Shown here piece by piece: positions 24,602 through 37,480 of a DNA stretch of 64,000 bases. The DNA is from Synchiropus splendidus. Taxonomy: Eukaryota > Chordata > Actinopteri > Syngnathiformes > Callionymidae. The stretch lies in the NCBI RefSeq assembly GCF_027744825.2, contig NC_071345.1, positions 15,873,501-15,937,500 on the forward strand, in the 5' to 3' direction. How positions within the stretch are numbered: the first letter of the stretch is position 1; the number at the start of each line of letters is the position of its first letter. The position numbers and the translations under genes are program-made. The notes under the pieces were generated by a model. It saw nothing but the letters and a program-made list of their open reading frames with translations. It had not been told where the DNA came from and did not search any database.

Positions 24602-25310
24602 CAATGGTACCTCGGTTCTCGACCACAATCCGTTCCAGAAGGCCGTTCGAAATCTGAATCGAGTTTTGTCATTACAATGAATGTAAAAAGAAATAATGCG
24701 CTCCAAGCCTTAAAATAGTCTTTTGTAGGAGTGAATGTAGAGTGTCTGCTGCAGGTGCGCTGTTCCTCTATGTGTGTGGCCGCTGCATGTGGGAGGGGTT
24801 GCAGAGTGAGTGACGTCTCTCCAGAAGCGAAGAGGTGCCCGGTGCGTGTCCAGCTCTGAATGTGCGCTTCTGTGCAGTTTGGCTGTGACAAAGTCATAAA
24901 CCAAGTAACTTAGCTCTGTCCCAGACTCGCCTCATCCCTGTCCCAGCTCCAGCCCACAACAGGACATCAAACCCTGGAGTGTGAGCTCCAGCCTCGCAGG
25001 TGTGGAGAGCGAGCACCTCCCCTGTGACACTCTACCACGGTCCAGTGTGGAGACAGGAAAGGTTTTACTCCTCAATATGAAGAAAAAACAGTCAGTAAAT
25101 GTAGCTAACGGGACACATCTGCATACAGAGGCTGCGTTATACACAATAACAAAGCGCGTCGTGGGCGCGTTATGTTTTTTCCAGCTTTTTTCGGAGGCGT
25201 TCAAGTTCTGGATTTTCGTTCGAATTCCGAAGCAAAAAAATCTCAAAATTTCTATTCGAACTCCAATTTGTTCGAATTCTGGGACGTTCGAAAACCAAGC
25301 GAAGTTCAAC
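24602..25310 (-). mobile_element. 0.7-kb MITE with pogo/Tigger-like ends, copy A
   Basis: The left end, CAATGGTACCTCGGTTCTCG after a TA, is the terminal repeat also seen at 46040 and 60566. The right end, GGACGTTCGAAAACCAAGCG, is a mutated inverted copy. The interior matches copies at 33750-34318 (B) and 46040-46753 (C) in opposite orientation, for example GGTGCGCTGTTCCTCTATGT here against ACATAGAGGAACAGCGCACC in C. The frame at 24932-25312 and similar frames in the other copies run through the repeat and resemble no transposase, so the element is non-autonomous. The CAGTGGTACCTCGG-type end and TA target suggest the pogo/Tigger branch of Tc1/mariner elements. Confidence 0.8.
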
Positions 25311-26359
25311 AATGGAGGGTATTAAATTAAATGGAATTCAAAAGTAAACGTTTTGTGGTCAAACTTTACCCCCTCATGAGTGATGCAGCGCCTGCTGAAA
25401 GATTGGAAAATTATTATTCTTATTATTGAGATCAATAACTGCATCTAAGTCTGATGCATTTCAAGTTTTTTTTTACTTCACCAAAGTGTGAATGAATGTT
25501 CATTTCAGTCTGCTGATACATTGCAATCGTATTATAAGTTACATGACATTTGTGTAACCATTATATGACATGGCTTCTAAGTTGATACATTGCGTACGAT
25601 TCAGGCAATATTTCTACTTATATGATGCAGAGAATGGTTTCCCAAACTGTGAGAAACAGGTCTTATATTTTCTGCCCCGTAATTCCTCTTTCCTTATTTT
25701 GTCACTCAGTGTTTGTGTGTAACTGTGTGCAAACTTGTGTCAGTTCATCTTAATTGTCAACGTGTGTGTGTGTAAATATGGAATTAGCTGTTTTTGTTAT
25801 TATTATTTTTTTAATTTATATTCTTTTAACAGTGCATTAAGGACATGTGCAGCTGCTGCTTTTTTCTCGGGAGGACGAAATCATAAGCTTTGCTTTCTTG
25901 AGCCCAAAGGAGGGCTTGAAATATGCTGTAGTAGTGGAACTGACGTTGTATTCAGGTAACAATGTCTCTCATTTCTCTTTTTAACTGTGCAGTATTACAG
26001 ATCATCATACTGTGGCTGTGGTTTTGACTGTATAATCACAGCACCCATTTTTCAGCGCTACCAAAAATGCACTTGTGGGACATTTTCGCAAGTTTTTAGA
26101 GGGCCAAATTTGTCCATTTGCAACAATCCCAAAAAATGTCATTGGAATACACTTGTACAATTTGGAGTATATCTGTTTACAAACAAGCAAAACAAAGGCC
26201 AAGTACAATACAAACGATATTACACTGAGAACTTGCTTAAAACTATGAGGTCATCGCCGTTGTGAACACTTACTAAAGATTGATTCCTTGGATTCTAAAA
26301 CATAAATGGTTTATGCTCACTTATCTAATAAATACATCCATCAAAGCAGCCTTTATTTA
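25311..26359. other. No gene seen; AT-rich
   Basis: AT-rich sequence with ATTATTATTC-type and GTGTGTGTG-type short tracts. Frames at 25735-25959, 25987-26265 and 26005-26208 have no domain. Confidence 0.45.
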
Positions 26360-26870
26360 TTTCTCTCCATCTGCAACAGCAGGCTCTGAAAAGCCTTTTG
26401 ACATTAGCTGAAGTCCCAATCCCTTAAATCAGACGCCTTTGTTTTGACATGCAACCAGTGCACAATACGGCAAATTAGAATTTAATACTGGTTGTACACA
26501 GTGACCCTTCCCTCTACATCACACTGTGAAACACTAATGTAATGGTTGTTGCTCATTTGCTGGCTCTATTTCAAATGATCGTGATATATCATTCATATAC
26601 ACACACACGCATGCAGCGCTCACACACACACACTCACTCACTCACACAGACGGGAGAAAGCTGTGCATCAATCATTTGTCCATAGCAGAGGTTCATTTAC
26701 TAATTAAAATCTTACAAAAAAGCAGAGGGATATTGACTAAGTAGTGAATTCTTAATCTGGAATTTTGACCGACGACTGACGTTGAGATACACAGCTGGAT
26801 GTGAATCAAATTCCGCCGCAGTAGCTTTTATGGACAGGACTTTTTGTGTTCGCCACAGCAGTAGCCATCA
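26360..26870. promoter_or_regulatory. Weak candidate non-coding block with CA/CTCA tract
   Basis: Unique-looking sequence with TTTTGACATTAGCTGAAG and GGCAAATTAGAATTTAATAC, interrupted by a CACACACACTCACTCACTCA tract near 26622-26646. Evidence for regulatory function is weak. Confidence 0.2.
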
Positions 26871-27515
26871 GAGCATGATGTCATTTTCAGATGACATTGT
26901 GTGTTGCTGAGTTGGCTGCAACATGGCAACACGCATGAGCGCAAGAGAGGGAAATATGGATGGGGACTTACACTTCAGAATATCATTGTCTTCATCGCAC
27001 CTCAATAGTAAGATAACTAGGAATAAATATGACAAATAGAAGATATCAACAGACGTTGCGAAGAAGGTTGACACGTGCAGTGGTCGGAGTGAGAATGTGT
27101 CGGCACATCCAGTCGGAAGGATGTGCTTAGATAATTGTAAACATGCACACAAATAGAAGTTTGGACTAAGAAAAGGACCAAATCCACGTGAAAAATCCGG
27201 AAAAAGGATTTGCAGCTCTTCTCAATGAGTGAGTCGGCACTGAGGAATTCTTTTGACACGTTTGAAGGCTTGTTTATGTCAGCGAAGTGAGGCTAAATAG
27301 TCCTGAGTCACAATTTTGCACTTCAAAACCTGTTGTTTACGGGGAACAGAACAGTGAGCCATTTCACAGGTTGCACCATGTATGTTTAGATTTGTATGGC
27401 TTCGTCTTACGGACAAGCATAGACGATTGGCAGCCTCCAGAACGGAGTCTACCGGAGCTACCAGGCATTTCCGAATGATGTTTTCTTCGACTTAGAGTTA
27501 AAAAAGGAATAATAA
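26871..27515. other. No gene seen
   Basis: Mixed sequence. Overlapping minus-strand frames 26868-27152 and 27017-27259 have no recognisable domain. Confidence 0.45.
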
Positions 27516-27519
27516 AACA

Positions 27520-27815
27520 TTTGAGTCCTTCACCTTCACCTTCTTCTGTCGCGGAGGCAGCATTCGGAGCAGGGAAGCCCAAACTTCCCGATCCGCACAA
27601 ACCTCCTCCAGCTCCTCCCGGGGGATCCCGAGGCGTTCCCAGGCCAGACCGGAGACATAATCTCTCCAGCGAGTCCTGGGTCTTCCCCGGGGTCTCCTCC
27701 CAGTAGGACATGCCCGGAACACCTCCCCAGGGAGGCGTCCAGGGGGCATCCGGATCAGATGCCCGAGCCACCTCAACTGGTTCCTCTCGATGTGGAGGAG
27801 CAGCGGCTCAAAAAA
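27520..27815 (-). mobile_element. LINE fragment: C-terminal end of ORF2, 5' truncated
   Basis: The minus-strand frame at 27498-27776 reads RWLGHLIRMPPGRLP, then GRRPRGRPRTRWRDY, LAWERLGI, REVWASLL and RMLPPR. This is the short C-terminal tail with the R-W-x-G-H and GRPRTRW signature downstream of reverse transcriptase in a common fish non-LTR retrotransposon; the nucleotide similarity runs on to about 27815. Endonuclease and polymerase domains are absent, so it is a dead 5'-truncated insertion. The 3' end, read on the minus strand, passes into GAAGGTGAAGGTGAAGG at about 27520-27540, consistent with the simple-repeat tail of some LINEs. The same family is at 44000-44370. The clade is left open. 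Confidence 0.85.
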
Positions 27816-28295
<480 letters not shown>

Positions 28296-28311
28296 AATAT
28301 ATATATATAGG

Positions 28312-28350
28312 AAAATACTCCTCTGTTCTAAGAGAACAGAGGAGTATTTT
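28312..28350. repeat. Perfect 18-bp hairpin, 3-nt loop
   Basis: AAAATACTCCTCTGTTCT (28312-28329) and its exact reverse complement (28333-28350) flank the loop AAG. It lies 18 bp beyond the AT tract. It lacks the T-run after the stem expected of a Pol III or bacterial terminator, and no precursor RNA context is visible, so it is listed as an inverted repeat. Confidence 0.95.
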
Positions 28351-29859
28351 GCAACACAGTTGAGCCACATTATTTAAGAGCACAATGAATTCTATCGGTG
28401 CCTTAAGAATCAAAATGAATGTAGGAACTATATGACATGACACCTGGCCCTATGGCGGCTTTTGTAAATGTATTGAATTGACCAAAGCTGAATGCTTGTC
28501 ACTGAAGCCTCTAAAAAGTCAAGTAGCATCAAAACTATTCCTTTTTTTTTACTCATTTTTCATGTATTGTGCAACTGAAAACAAATCTGGTCACATCTGT
28601 CTTTGAGCGCATGTGATTTATGACTGATGTCTGCTGGAAAATCATGAGAATGCACCTAAAAGTGCTGGGAAAGTGTTTGAATTTGACATGGGAAAAAGTG
28701 TTAATTGAGAAGAAAATGTAAAGAAAATGTAAGTTTCTGTCCTAAAAATGTCTGAAAGCCTCACTCACCAGTGAACATGTAGTGCACACACATCATCACA
28801 GTTTCATAACACAACCTTCCTACTGAGGGAGAATCAGAGACGCAAGTTAGAAAACAAGTGTGTGTTTCAAAGCAAATTTAAGTCTATATTAAATGTGTCG
28901 GGGCTTTATTGTCTGTCAAAGCAGAGAGACTCAGAGTGGAACCTTTATTGACAGCTAAAACATGCATTTAGATAAAAAAAAGTTCTTGTGAGAGATCTGT
29001 TTTCATACTTCGGTTTAACATCAGAGTGCTGTTGCAAAAGGCCTGGAAAATAAAAATTTGGTGGAGCAAAGAACAGCGTTCAAGAAAGTCAGTTTCTTAA
29101 TCCATTAAGATTCGGATGAGAACATTTAATTTCTGAGGAAATATTACATAGCCCTTGGTGGAGGTCTGCTGCCACAGAAAGTGCCCTTCCAGTTATATTA
29201 CTGGACCATTATGATTGATGATCCAATACAAAGCAGTTTAATAATGAACTTGATCAACCTGAAAGTGCATTTTAAGTCGATTCCTCAGACTTGAAAAACC
29301 TTTCCTACGTTTTGTTTGATATATGAATAAGGGCAGGGGATGGCTTGAAGATTATTAGGTAACTTCATCAGTAGTATTGGAGTGTGGACCGGTGACATGT
29401 CCAAGACGTCTCAGTGACAGTGGTCCAGACATGGTAGTTGCTCACGTTGCCTGGAGTTCGTCTTGTTTCTGCTCTGACTTTCCAATGAAGCTTTGTGGAT
29501 GAGCTCAGATGAGCTTGTTTTTAGGGATGAGCTGAACAGGTAGCTCCAGCAAGAAGACAGATGATGGGATTATTGGTTTCCAATATTTACCATTGACTTT
29601 TTTTTATCATACTTATGTGCATGTTGACACATGTTGCCAGGCGTTACTTCAAGAACCTAGTGGAGTTGTGACAAAAGAGAGGATGGTGAGGAAAATACAT
29701 TATGAAGAGATGAATGCGTGAATGCCAGGGAGAAGTCTTAATACCAATCATTCAATTGTGTTTCGTGTTGGGCACCTGCTATTCAAGTTTATTTATCTAT
29801 TTATTTTGCGCTGAGTTCTATTTTGATGTGATTCATGCTCAAGATTTCGAATTGAATGA
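28351..29859. other. No gene seen
   Basis: AT-rich DNA, with no transposon end or domain-bearing frame recognised. Confidence 0.45.
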
Positions 29860-30005
29860 TGAGTTTCACGTTCGAACTGGCAGGGCCACAAAACTTCACA
29901 CCACTTTCTGATATTTTTGCTGACAATAGTTACCTAAAATATCAGTTTTCACCTTCAATCCACTCATAAAATATCCCCATCGAGATTTTACAGAGCCCCA
30001 CCCCT
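29860..30005. repeat. Dispersed repeat R, partial copy 2
   Basis: TCAATCCACTCATAAAATAT followed by CCCCATCGAGA matches ACAATCCACTCATAACACAC followed by GCCCGATGAAA at 63460-63488. The preceding 80 bp (CTGATATTTTTGCTGACAAT) aligns loosely with ATGATATTTGCTGGTGAATA at 63407. The two copies share order over about 130 bp. Confidence 0.5.
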
Positions 30006-31039
30006 CATGGAAGTTGACGAAAAAAAAGTAAAAATTACATAAAATAAAATGTATGTTTTGTATTTTAAATTATACCATAAACACTTAAATTTTAAATGTA
30101 ATTTTAACTATTTCAACTACTTCAATAACTGACAAAATTCTGTACAGACCGGTATCAATTAATCGCAAACGAAATTGAAAATAAATTTTTATTATTATGA
30201 TCCTGAGATCAGATCACCCTGCGTACATTAAGAGTTGGCTCATTTCTGTGCTAGACTGATTTGCTTGGGGATGGAGGACGGCTCTTTGTAGAAGTGTGGA
30301 GATGTTCCTGAGGCAAAAATACAGAGCTTGCGCAGTGACGTGGATGGAGTAACCTGGGACACCTGATGATACAAATCCTTATTTTCAGCAGATCTGTGGT
30401 CCACATCAATCACTGTGTACTAAGAATGATGTGTGAAAATAAACATATGCTAAAACTATTAGACTTTTTGACGGGGGTCGAGTGCCTCTCAACTAGTGCC
30501 TGCATCAGGTCTGTCTTCACAACCAGCGTTTGCAGCTCAGTATATTGGAAGAGAAGCTGACTTCTTTGTTCATAAGCTGAATACTTGCACTGCTACTTTG
30601 TTGTTATTGTTGTATTGTGTTGTATAGTCGTGCCTTAATTCTGGTGGAGAGACAGGACCTACTGGATGTTCCGTGTAACTCCATCCAGAGAACTTTGACA
30701 AGCAGTTTTGATTTGTTGGTTCCCGTGAGTTGCAGACAACAGTGGTGGAAAGTGAAAGTGAACCTTATTACCGGAACACCATCATTAGAACATGAGTTGT
30801 ATGAGAGTGTTTCTTAGTTTTTTGGCATTGGAATGTGTTTGTTAAGGTTGTGCTTATTGTTTATTCCTCTGATTTTTCTTCGGTAACTTTGTCATTTTCA
30901 TTTTTTTGAATTTTTTTTTGACTTTTCAAATTATCTAAAAAAAAACAAACTGTATTTTTTTCACAGTCAATATCGGTTGCACACGTTTCAGCGTGTGTGA
31001 TGAGTTCTTCTATGTCAGTATACGTGGATTAACCAGTGA
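30006..31039. other. No gene seen; AT-rich
   Basis: AT-rich spacer with several T-runs between 30890 and 30961. Frames 30366-30560 and 30617-30817 have no domain. Confidence 0.5.
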
Positions 31040-31700
31040 CATTGTCGCCCTGCTGTGATACATTTTCCTGATCTGTCAGGGAAAAACAAACTGGAGCCAT
31101 CGCCACTTTATCATCGTATAAAAGCCCCCTGCAAGAACACAGCCAGCTCCCCGGCTGCTTTCATCCACATCTCCCTGACGGCTCAATGTAAATGTGTCAT
31201 TTATACCTGTCTTGTCTTTTATCATGATAAAGCAGTTCATACTCTGAGGAAAGGAAAAAAGAGGAATGCAAGCAGTGGCTTCATTCATCGCCTGTCCTGT
31301 TTCATTCACACGCCTGTGATTCTCTATCATGCTCCTCTCAGCAGCCGTCAAGAGGCCAACTAGCATTGAAACAAATCTCTCATATTCTGCTTTTTGATTT
31401 CATTCTTTCTCGCCGTCGTCTCTCCTATTAGCTTATTCATTCTTCACATGTGACTGCCGGCCTGTTAAGGTCATATTAAACCAAAGCAATCCACTTTAAA
31501 TGGTTATCTACGGCGCGCATTAAAAAGCTCTTTGCTGCCCTTTAAATATTGTGATTGGGTTATAGGGGGGTCGCTGTTTCGGAGCGCTGATCGCTCTCCC
31601 AGGAGCCCGCTTCAGAATATAAATTGAGTAATATTATAAAGGCGGGCACTCCAGAAGGACTTGGTAATGAATAGGATTCATGATCTGAGGAGGAACAGGA
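31040..31700. promoter_or_regulatory. Candidate conserved non-coding block
   Basis: A repeat-free block with CCTTTAAATATTGTGATTGG (31538), TTGAGTAATATTATAAAGG and AAGGTCATATTAAACC, embedded in AT-rich DNA. Opposite-strand frames (31055-31363 and 31076-31366) overlap nearly completely and lack domains. Among the stronger candidate regulatory stretches here, but by composition only. Confidence 0.35.
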
Positions 31701-33049
<1,349 letters not shown>

Positions 33050-33410
33050 TAGGGTCATCTAGGAGCCACCATCGAGGACGGAAAGCCGAGTGCGTCAGCT
33101 CTCATGACTTATCAGATAATCTTCAGGAAATAACTGACTCAAAACAGCAGATTTGTATTGTATCACTCATGCAATTTCATAATCTCCCACAAACATCTCT
33201 AAGATGATACGTAGCAGCCAGATCAGCTTACTCCGAGGGGAGCCCTACATACAAGATATTAAGATTTTAGATGTAATCCCCTGCGATTATGATTTTTCTC
33301 CTCCTGCAAGGAATTGCTTTTATCATCTTAGCTTTCTTTATTGGAGTCAACCAGTGGGCGGTTTTTATCCCCCTTGAATCTGCCACCATCAGATTCAGAG
33401 TGTCTGAAGA
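33050..33410. promoter_or_regulatory. Candidate conserved non-coding block
   Basis: Repeat-free stretch with ATGACTTATCAGATAATCTT (GATA-type core), GCAATTTCATAATC and TGCGATTATGATTTTTC. Its regulatory role is inferred from composition and motif density. Confidence 0.3.
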
Positions 33411-33749
33411 TGGTACCTGATATGTTATTTAAGGATCAAAGTGTATTTAACTAGTAGCAGTACGTCAAAAAAAGAAAAAAAAAATGTTCGACAGTTTTCT
33501 GTGAGATGTCTTATGTTTACAAGGTCTTATTTCCCTTTGATAACTAGGTTTTCATGTTGAAAATACAGTACACGTTGCAAACAATCAGTTTAAAATGCTG
33601 CTTTAAAAGATGCTTCCACAATTACCTGAGGTATCTATAAAGGAAATGATGACAAATAAAGGATATCTTAATAGCATTTTATTTGCCCGAAATGGGACTG
33701 AATTATCAGAGGATTGGGACCGGAGAAAATGGTGCTCACTTTGTGTGAC

Positions 33750-34318
33750 TTCGAATAAATCGGAGTTTTGAGATTTTTATGCTTTGGACTTCGAACGAAA
33801 ATCCAGAACTCAAACGCCCCCGAAAAAAAACGGAAAAAACATAACGTGCGCAGAACGATCAGCTGACCCACTACGCGCTTTGTTATTGTGTATAACGCAG
33901 CCTCTATATACAGACGTGTCCCGTTAGCTACATTTACTGACTGTTTTTCCTTCATATTGAGGTGTAAAACCTTTCCTGTCTCCGCACTGGACCGTGGTAG
34001 AGTGTCACAGGGGAGGTGCTCGCTCTCCACACCTCCGAGGCTGGAGCGCACACTCCAGGGTTTGATGTCCTGTTGTGGGCTGGAGCTGGGACAGAGATGA
34101 GGCGAGTCTGGGACAGAGCGTTACTTGGTTTATGACTTTGTCACAGCCAAACTGCACAGAAGCGCACATTCAGAGCTGGACACGCACCGGGCACCTCTTC
34201 ACTTCTGGAGAGACGTCACTCACTCTGCAACCCCTCCCACATGCAGCGGCCACATACATAGAGGAACAGCGCACCTGCAGCAGACACTCTACATTCACTC
34301 CTACAAAAAGAGTAGCGA
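33750..34318 (+). mobile_element. 0.7-kb MITE, copy B, truncated at both ends
   Basis: Matches the interior of copy C (46040-46753) in the same orientation: ACTTCGAACGAAAATCCAGA, TTTACTGACTGTTTTTCCTT, AGAGTGTCACAGGGGAGGTG and ACACTCTACATTCACTCCTA all occur in the same order. The left CAGTGGTACC end is missing, and at the right the match stops soon after CCTACAAAA, so roughly the last 115 bp are absent. Incidental frames at 33668-34051, 33888-34100 and 34125-34544 traverse it. Confidence 0.85.
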
Positions 34319-34619
34319 CATTCTTTTTCTAGTTCAGAATGAGAAGAAGGGTGACAGAGCTGGGACTCAACTGAATATATCACTGCTACTACTTCGAAAA
34401 ACAACAACAAACAAACTCATTAAAAGCATCATATTCATTGAGATAAACAAAAACAAAAGAAACATTTATTTTATTTGCCTGCATTTTTCTTCCTTGTTGC
34501 TTTTAGAAGTCAATATTCCAATCTTCAACAACAGAAAGTGCTAAAGCCAATTAAACGTGCAATGTCAGGGACATTTTGCAGACATTATTTTTCAATTGTA
34601 GGTTCCAGGTTTGTAGCTG
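34319..34619. other. No gene seen
   Basis: AT-rich spacer after MITE copy B. Confidence 0.5.
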
Positions 34620-35530
34620 TGTCTCCCCCTTAAATGGCCAAGTGTTTACTGTGATATCATGCTTTTAATAGAAGCTGCTGCACTTCTGTCCGTCAGCCAG
34701 ACTTGATGGAAGGTGTCGGAGTGCCGAAATGAGCCGGCCTCCTCGCAATCAGGCTCAGGGAAAATAGTTAATTTCACTTGTGATGACACCGACTCGGCAA
34801 GCACAACAGTTTTCAAGTGCTGACACTGACCAGTAATGACTGAAGGAATGGATGGAGAACAGAGGTGTTTGTGTGTGTGCGGGTGGCGGGTGGAAAAAAA
34901 AAGAAGAAAGAGGACAGAAGAGTCAGTAAAAGAGACGCTGGTAAAGTATGAAGAAGAGCAAGAGAAGGAGTGAGAAAGACACAGCTGCTCCTCCACAATC
35001 ACTTCTTGGCATCTACAGTCTGAAGGCCAAAATACCATTAATACAAGTGTCAGACCAGTGAGTGGAATCAGGCCCGGTGTGATGGCTCTGAGTGGCTCGA
35101 GAAGAAAATGCCCGAGATCCTTTGGGGACCGGCCCGTCCGAGACGACCCTCCATTCTTCTGGCCCTTTTGTGGCGCTGCCTCCCTGTCCATCCCGCTCCT
35201 TTTATTTTGTGTGAAGATTAAATTGCACATGATCTCTAATGTCTCAGGCCATCGGCTTGTCGTAGGTCGACGACCTCCACGCGGCTCAGATAATAGATAC
35301 ATCCTCTGTTTGTCTTGCAGCCAGACGCTCGTCCGCCACACTCCAGTAACCCGCCATTGTCACACCGTCTCAGGCAATTAAGTAAAATGGTGGATAAAGC
35401 CTCGGCGCATCCTTTCAATATTTATTACATCCTCTTTGTGAAAAGAGCTATTTAGGCGCTGTATCTAAAATGAACACTAATGCAATTACAAGTGCATTTA
35501 GAACGGACATTAGTGGCAATCTTCACCACA
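34620..35530. promoter_or_regulatory. Candidate conserved non-coding block with the longest open frame
   Basis: The minus strand has a 231-codon frame (34646-35341), the longest in the window, and the plus strand has a 107-codon frame within it. The minus frame shows no domain and crosses a GTGTTTGTGTGTGTGC-type tract that translates as PHTHKH, so I read it as chance in a GC-balanced block. Motifs include CAGGCAATTAAGTAAAATGG (35370) and TTTCAATATTTATTACATCC. If real it would be a single-exon gene of unknown function; a non-coding block is more likely. Confidence 0.28.
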
Positions 35531-35829
35531 GAGAAGAGGAGATAACACGTTTTACATAACTGGGACTTGCAAATAACGTCACTGTCTGCATACAGCAGGA
35601 AGCGCGTTCACTGTAGTTTCAGCTGGAAGTCACACAATTGTGTTAAACGCATACAGTATGGGGGCGTCGCCGATGTTCGGAACAAGCTGCTCGACAAGAT
35701 TGCACCAGCAATGTGAGTTAAACTGCGAGAAGCAGTTTGTAAAGTTGACATCTGTTCCCCGGAAAAGCAGGGCTGTTTTTGGAAAAATAGTAATGATGCC
35801 TCTGTGGGTCAGATATGGCAGCATGCATT

Positions 35830-35960
35830 ATGATCTGTTCTCTCTCTGCATCAAATAGGAACTATTTTCAAGTGTACCCCAGCGTAACGGCAAAGTCAGT
35901 TTTCCTTGCTGCATGTTGGTTGGTTAGAGCTTCACCGTACACCAACACGCAACACTGAAG
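35830..35960. repeat. Dispersed repeat Q, partial copy
   Basis: AACTATTTTCAAGTGTACCC followed by ACGGCAAAGTCAG and CCTTGCTGCAT parallels AACTGTTTTCAAGTGTACTT, GACAAAGTCAGGCTTCC and GCATTGCAT at 7007-7066. Only the left part of the family is present. Confidence 0.4.
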
Positions 35961-36447
35961 GCTGACTTAGGTGTCAACATTGGTTGCAAAACTCACTTGA
36001 GAATAGTCACTACTTGAGGACAGTGGAGTGAAAATGTGGTCCCTAGCCTGACAAAGGCCCACTCTCAAACAACTCCATCATATTGAAAAAGGTGACACAG
36101 GGCACAACAAAGACCTACCTATTGTAAAGACTCCCAAAGTGAAACCAGAAGCATCAAATCTAAGAACCAGTTCGCTCAAAAGTCTTCAGTAGGACGGACC
36201 ATGGTTGAGTTTGCCTTGACATTTTCTCATAGGACCATTTCTTGTGAAGCGTGGAACATACAAGAGGATTTTCAAACTGTTAAAGAGACTTTTTGTGATA
36301 AAAACCAAGACCCACCATTGGTCTTGAGGCTGATCGTCCAAGCCTGAAAACTTGGGTGATCCCACCAGATGAAGCAAAGGTGAAACATCACCAAGAGAAA
36401 AACACACAACCTGGAAGTGGCTGAGATGAGGTATGATAGTATGGCAG
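35961..36447. other. No gene seen
   Basis: Mixed DNA. The minus-strand frame 36186-36407 lacks a domain. Confidence 0.45.
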
Positions 36448-36646
36448 GGTTGATGAAACAGTGTACTAATTTTCAGAGGCCACTAGATGGCGCTCTTAGT
36501 TCAGAAATGATGTGAGGTTTCATGGAATCAGTTGTTCAAGTCCAAACATTTTACAGCAGACAGTGCCATCTGGTGGGCTCTGAAAATCAAGACACGGTTT
36601 CATGAAACCTCATCAACCTTTCAATACTGTGTCATGAAACCTCAAC
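36448..36646. repeat. Palindromic MITE P, best copy
   Basis: Left arm GGTTGATGAAACAGTGTACT, then TTTTCAGAGGCCACTAGATG; right arm GCCATCTGGTGGGCTCTGAA, then GGTTTCATGAAACCTCATCA, continuing to TGTCATGAAACCTCAAC. The arms are mutual reverse complements around an approximately 75-bp core with GATGTGAGGTTTCATGGAAT. The left outer end is shorter than in the 16793 copy. No coding capacity; superfamily unknown. Confidence 0.75.
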
Positions 36647-36879
36647 GGAAAGTATGAAAATCGCACAGATGCCTGAAGGAACGAACCTGTGAAGACAGCT
36701 GGATATAGAAACGATAAACAACATTTATAAACAATCAACAACTTTTATAAAAGATAACTTTATAAACAACCTTTTATAACAGCATATCACAATAACAAAT
36801 GAATGTACGAAGTGTATGAAGAGAGTCAAGTATGGTCGGCAGGCGACAGACGTCTCAGAGGTCAGATGACTTTGCATGA

Positions 36880-37480
36880 ACATTCAGTGGCCAGGCACAA
36901 ACCCGCTGACTCCTCGACGTCTGTGTCTCGGACAAAGTCTCCGGAACTGACTTCCCTCCGTGTAAACCAGTCCGCTGACAGCTTGGAGCCGGTCCTCGTG
37001 TCCCCTCGTCTTCCTCTCTTTCCCTCCCTCTTAATTGACTCCCCAGTTTGATAACACGTGCCTGTCCGATTGGAGCCGGACTGTCTCGTGAAGCTCAGAG
37101 GGAACGTGCCGCTTCAATAGCAGATCAATTGGTCTATTAAGATAACTGGGGACACAAGTCCTGGACCGCGGCTCTTGTCTGGATAAGAGGTCCAAACTCC
37201 AACCCCCCCTTTGTTTCACAGCCAAATGTTCTGATGTTAAAGCGAATGATTCTTGTGTAATATATTGCTCTGAAACATTAAAAAAAAATATTATTTTAAT
37301 GTGATGTCTCTGATCTTTCATCAACTGCTTTGTGACATGACAGATGGCATGTTTCTTATCATTTTGTATGAGGGGGCTTCATCCTGAGCCATGCCAGGTG
37401 GCTGGAATATTCATTTCATTTTGATAATTCCTCAGATTAATTCCCTGGCAATCTTAAATCTGTGACCGGCAAGATTTATA
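36880..37480. promoter_or_regulatory. Candidate conserved non-coding block
   Basis: GC-balanced stretch with CAGATCAATTGGTCTATTAA (37121), CAGATTAATTCCCTGGCAAT and GGCAAGATTTATATG. Frames 36803-37051 and 37031-37324 lack domains. An A-run interrupts it near 37281. Confidence 0.3.

Noticed and set aside
24640..24720. tRNA gene suggested by GTTCGAAATC-like TpsiC motif
   Set aside because: No A-box or cloverleaf pairing; the motif belongs to the MITE subterminal sequence.
28312..28350. microRNA precursor or transcription terminator
   Set aside because: Stem is too short (18 bp, 3-nt loop) for a typical pre-miRNA, and no T-run follows.
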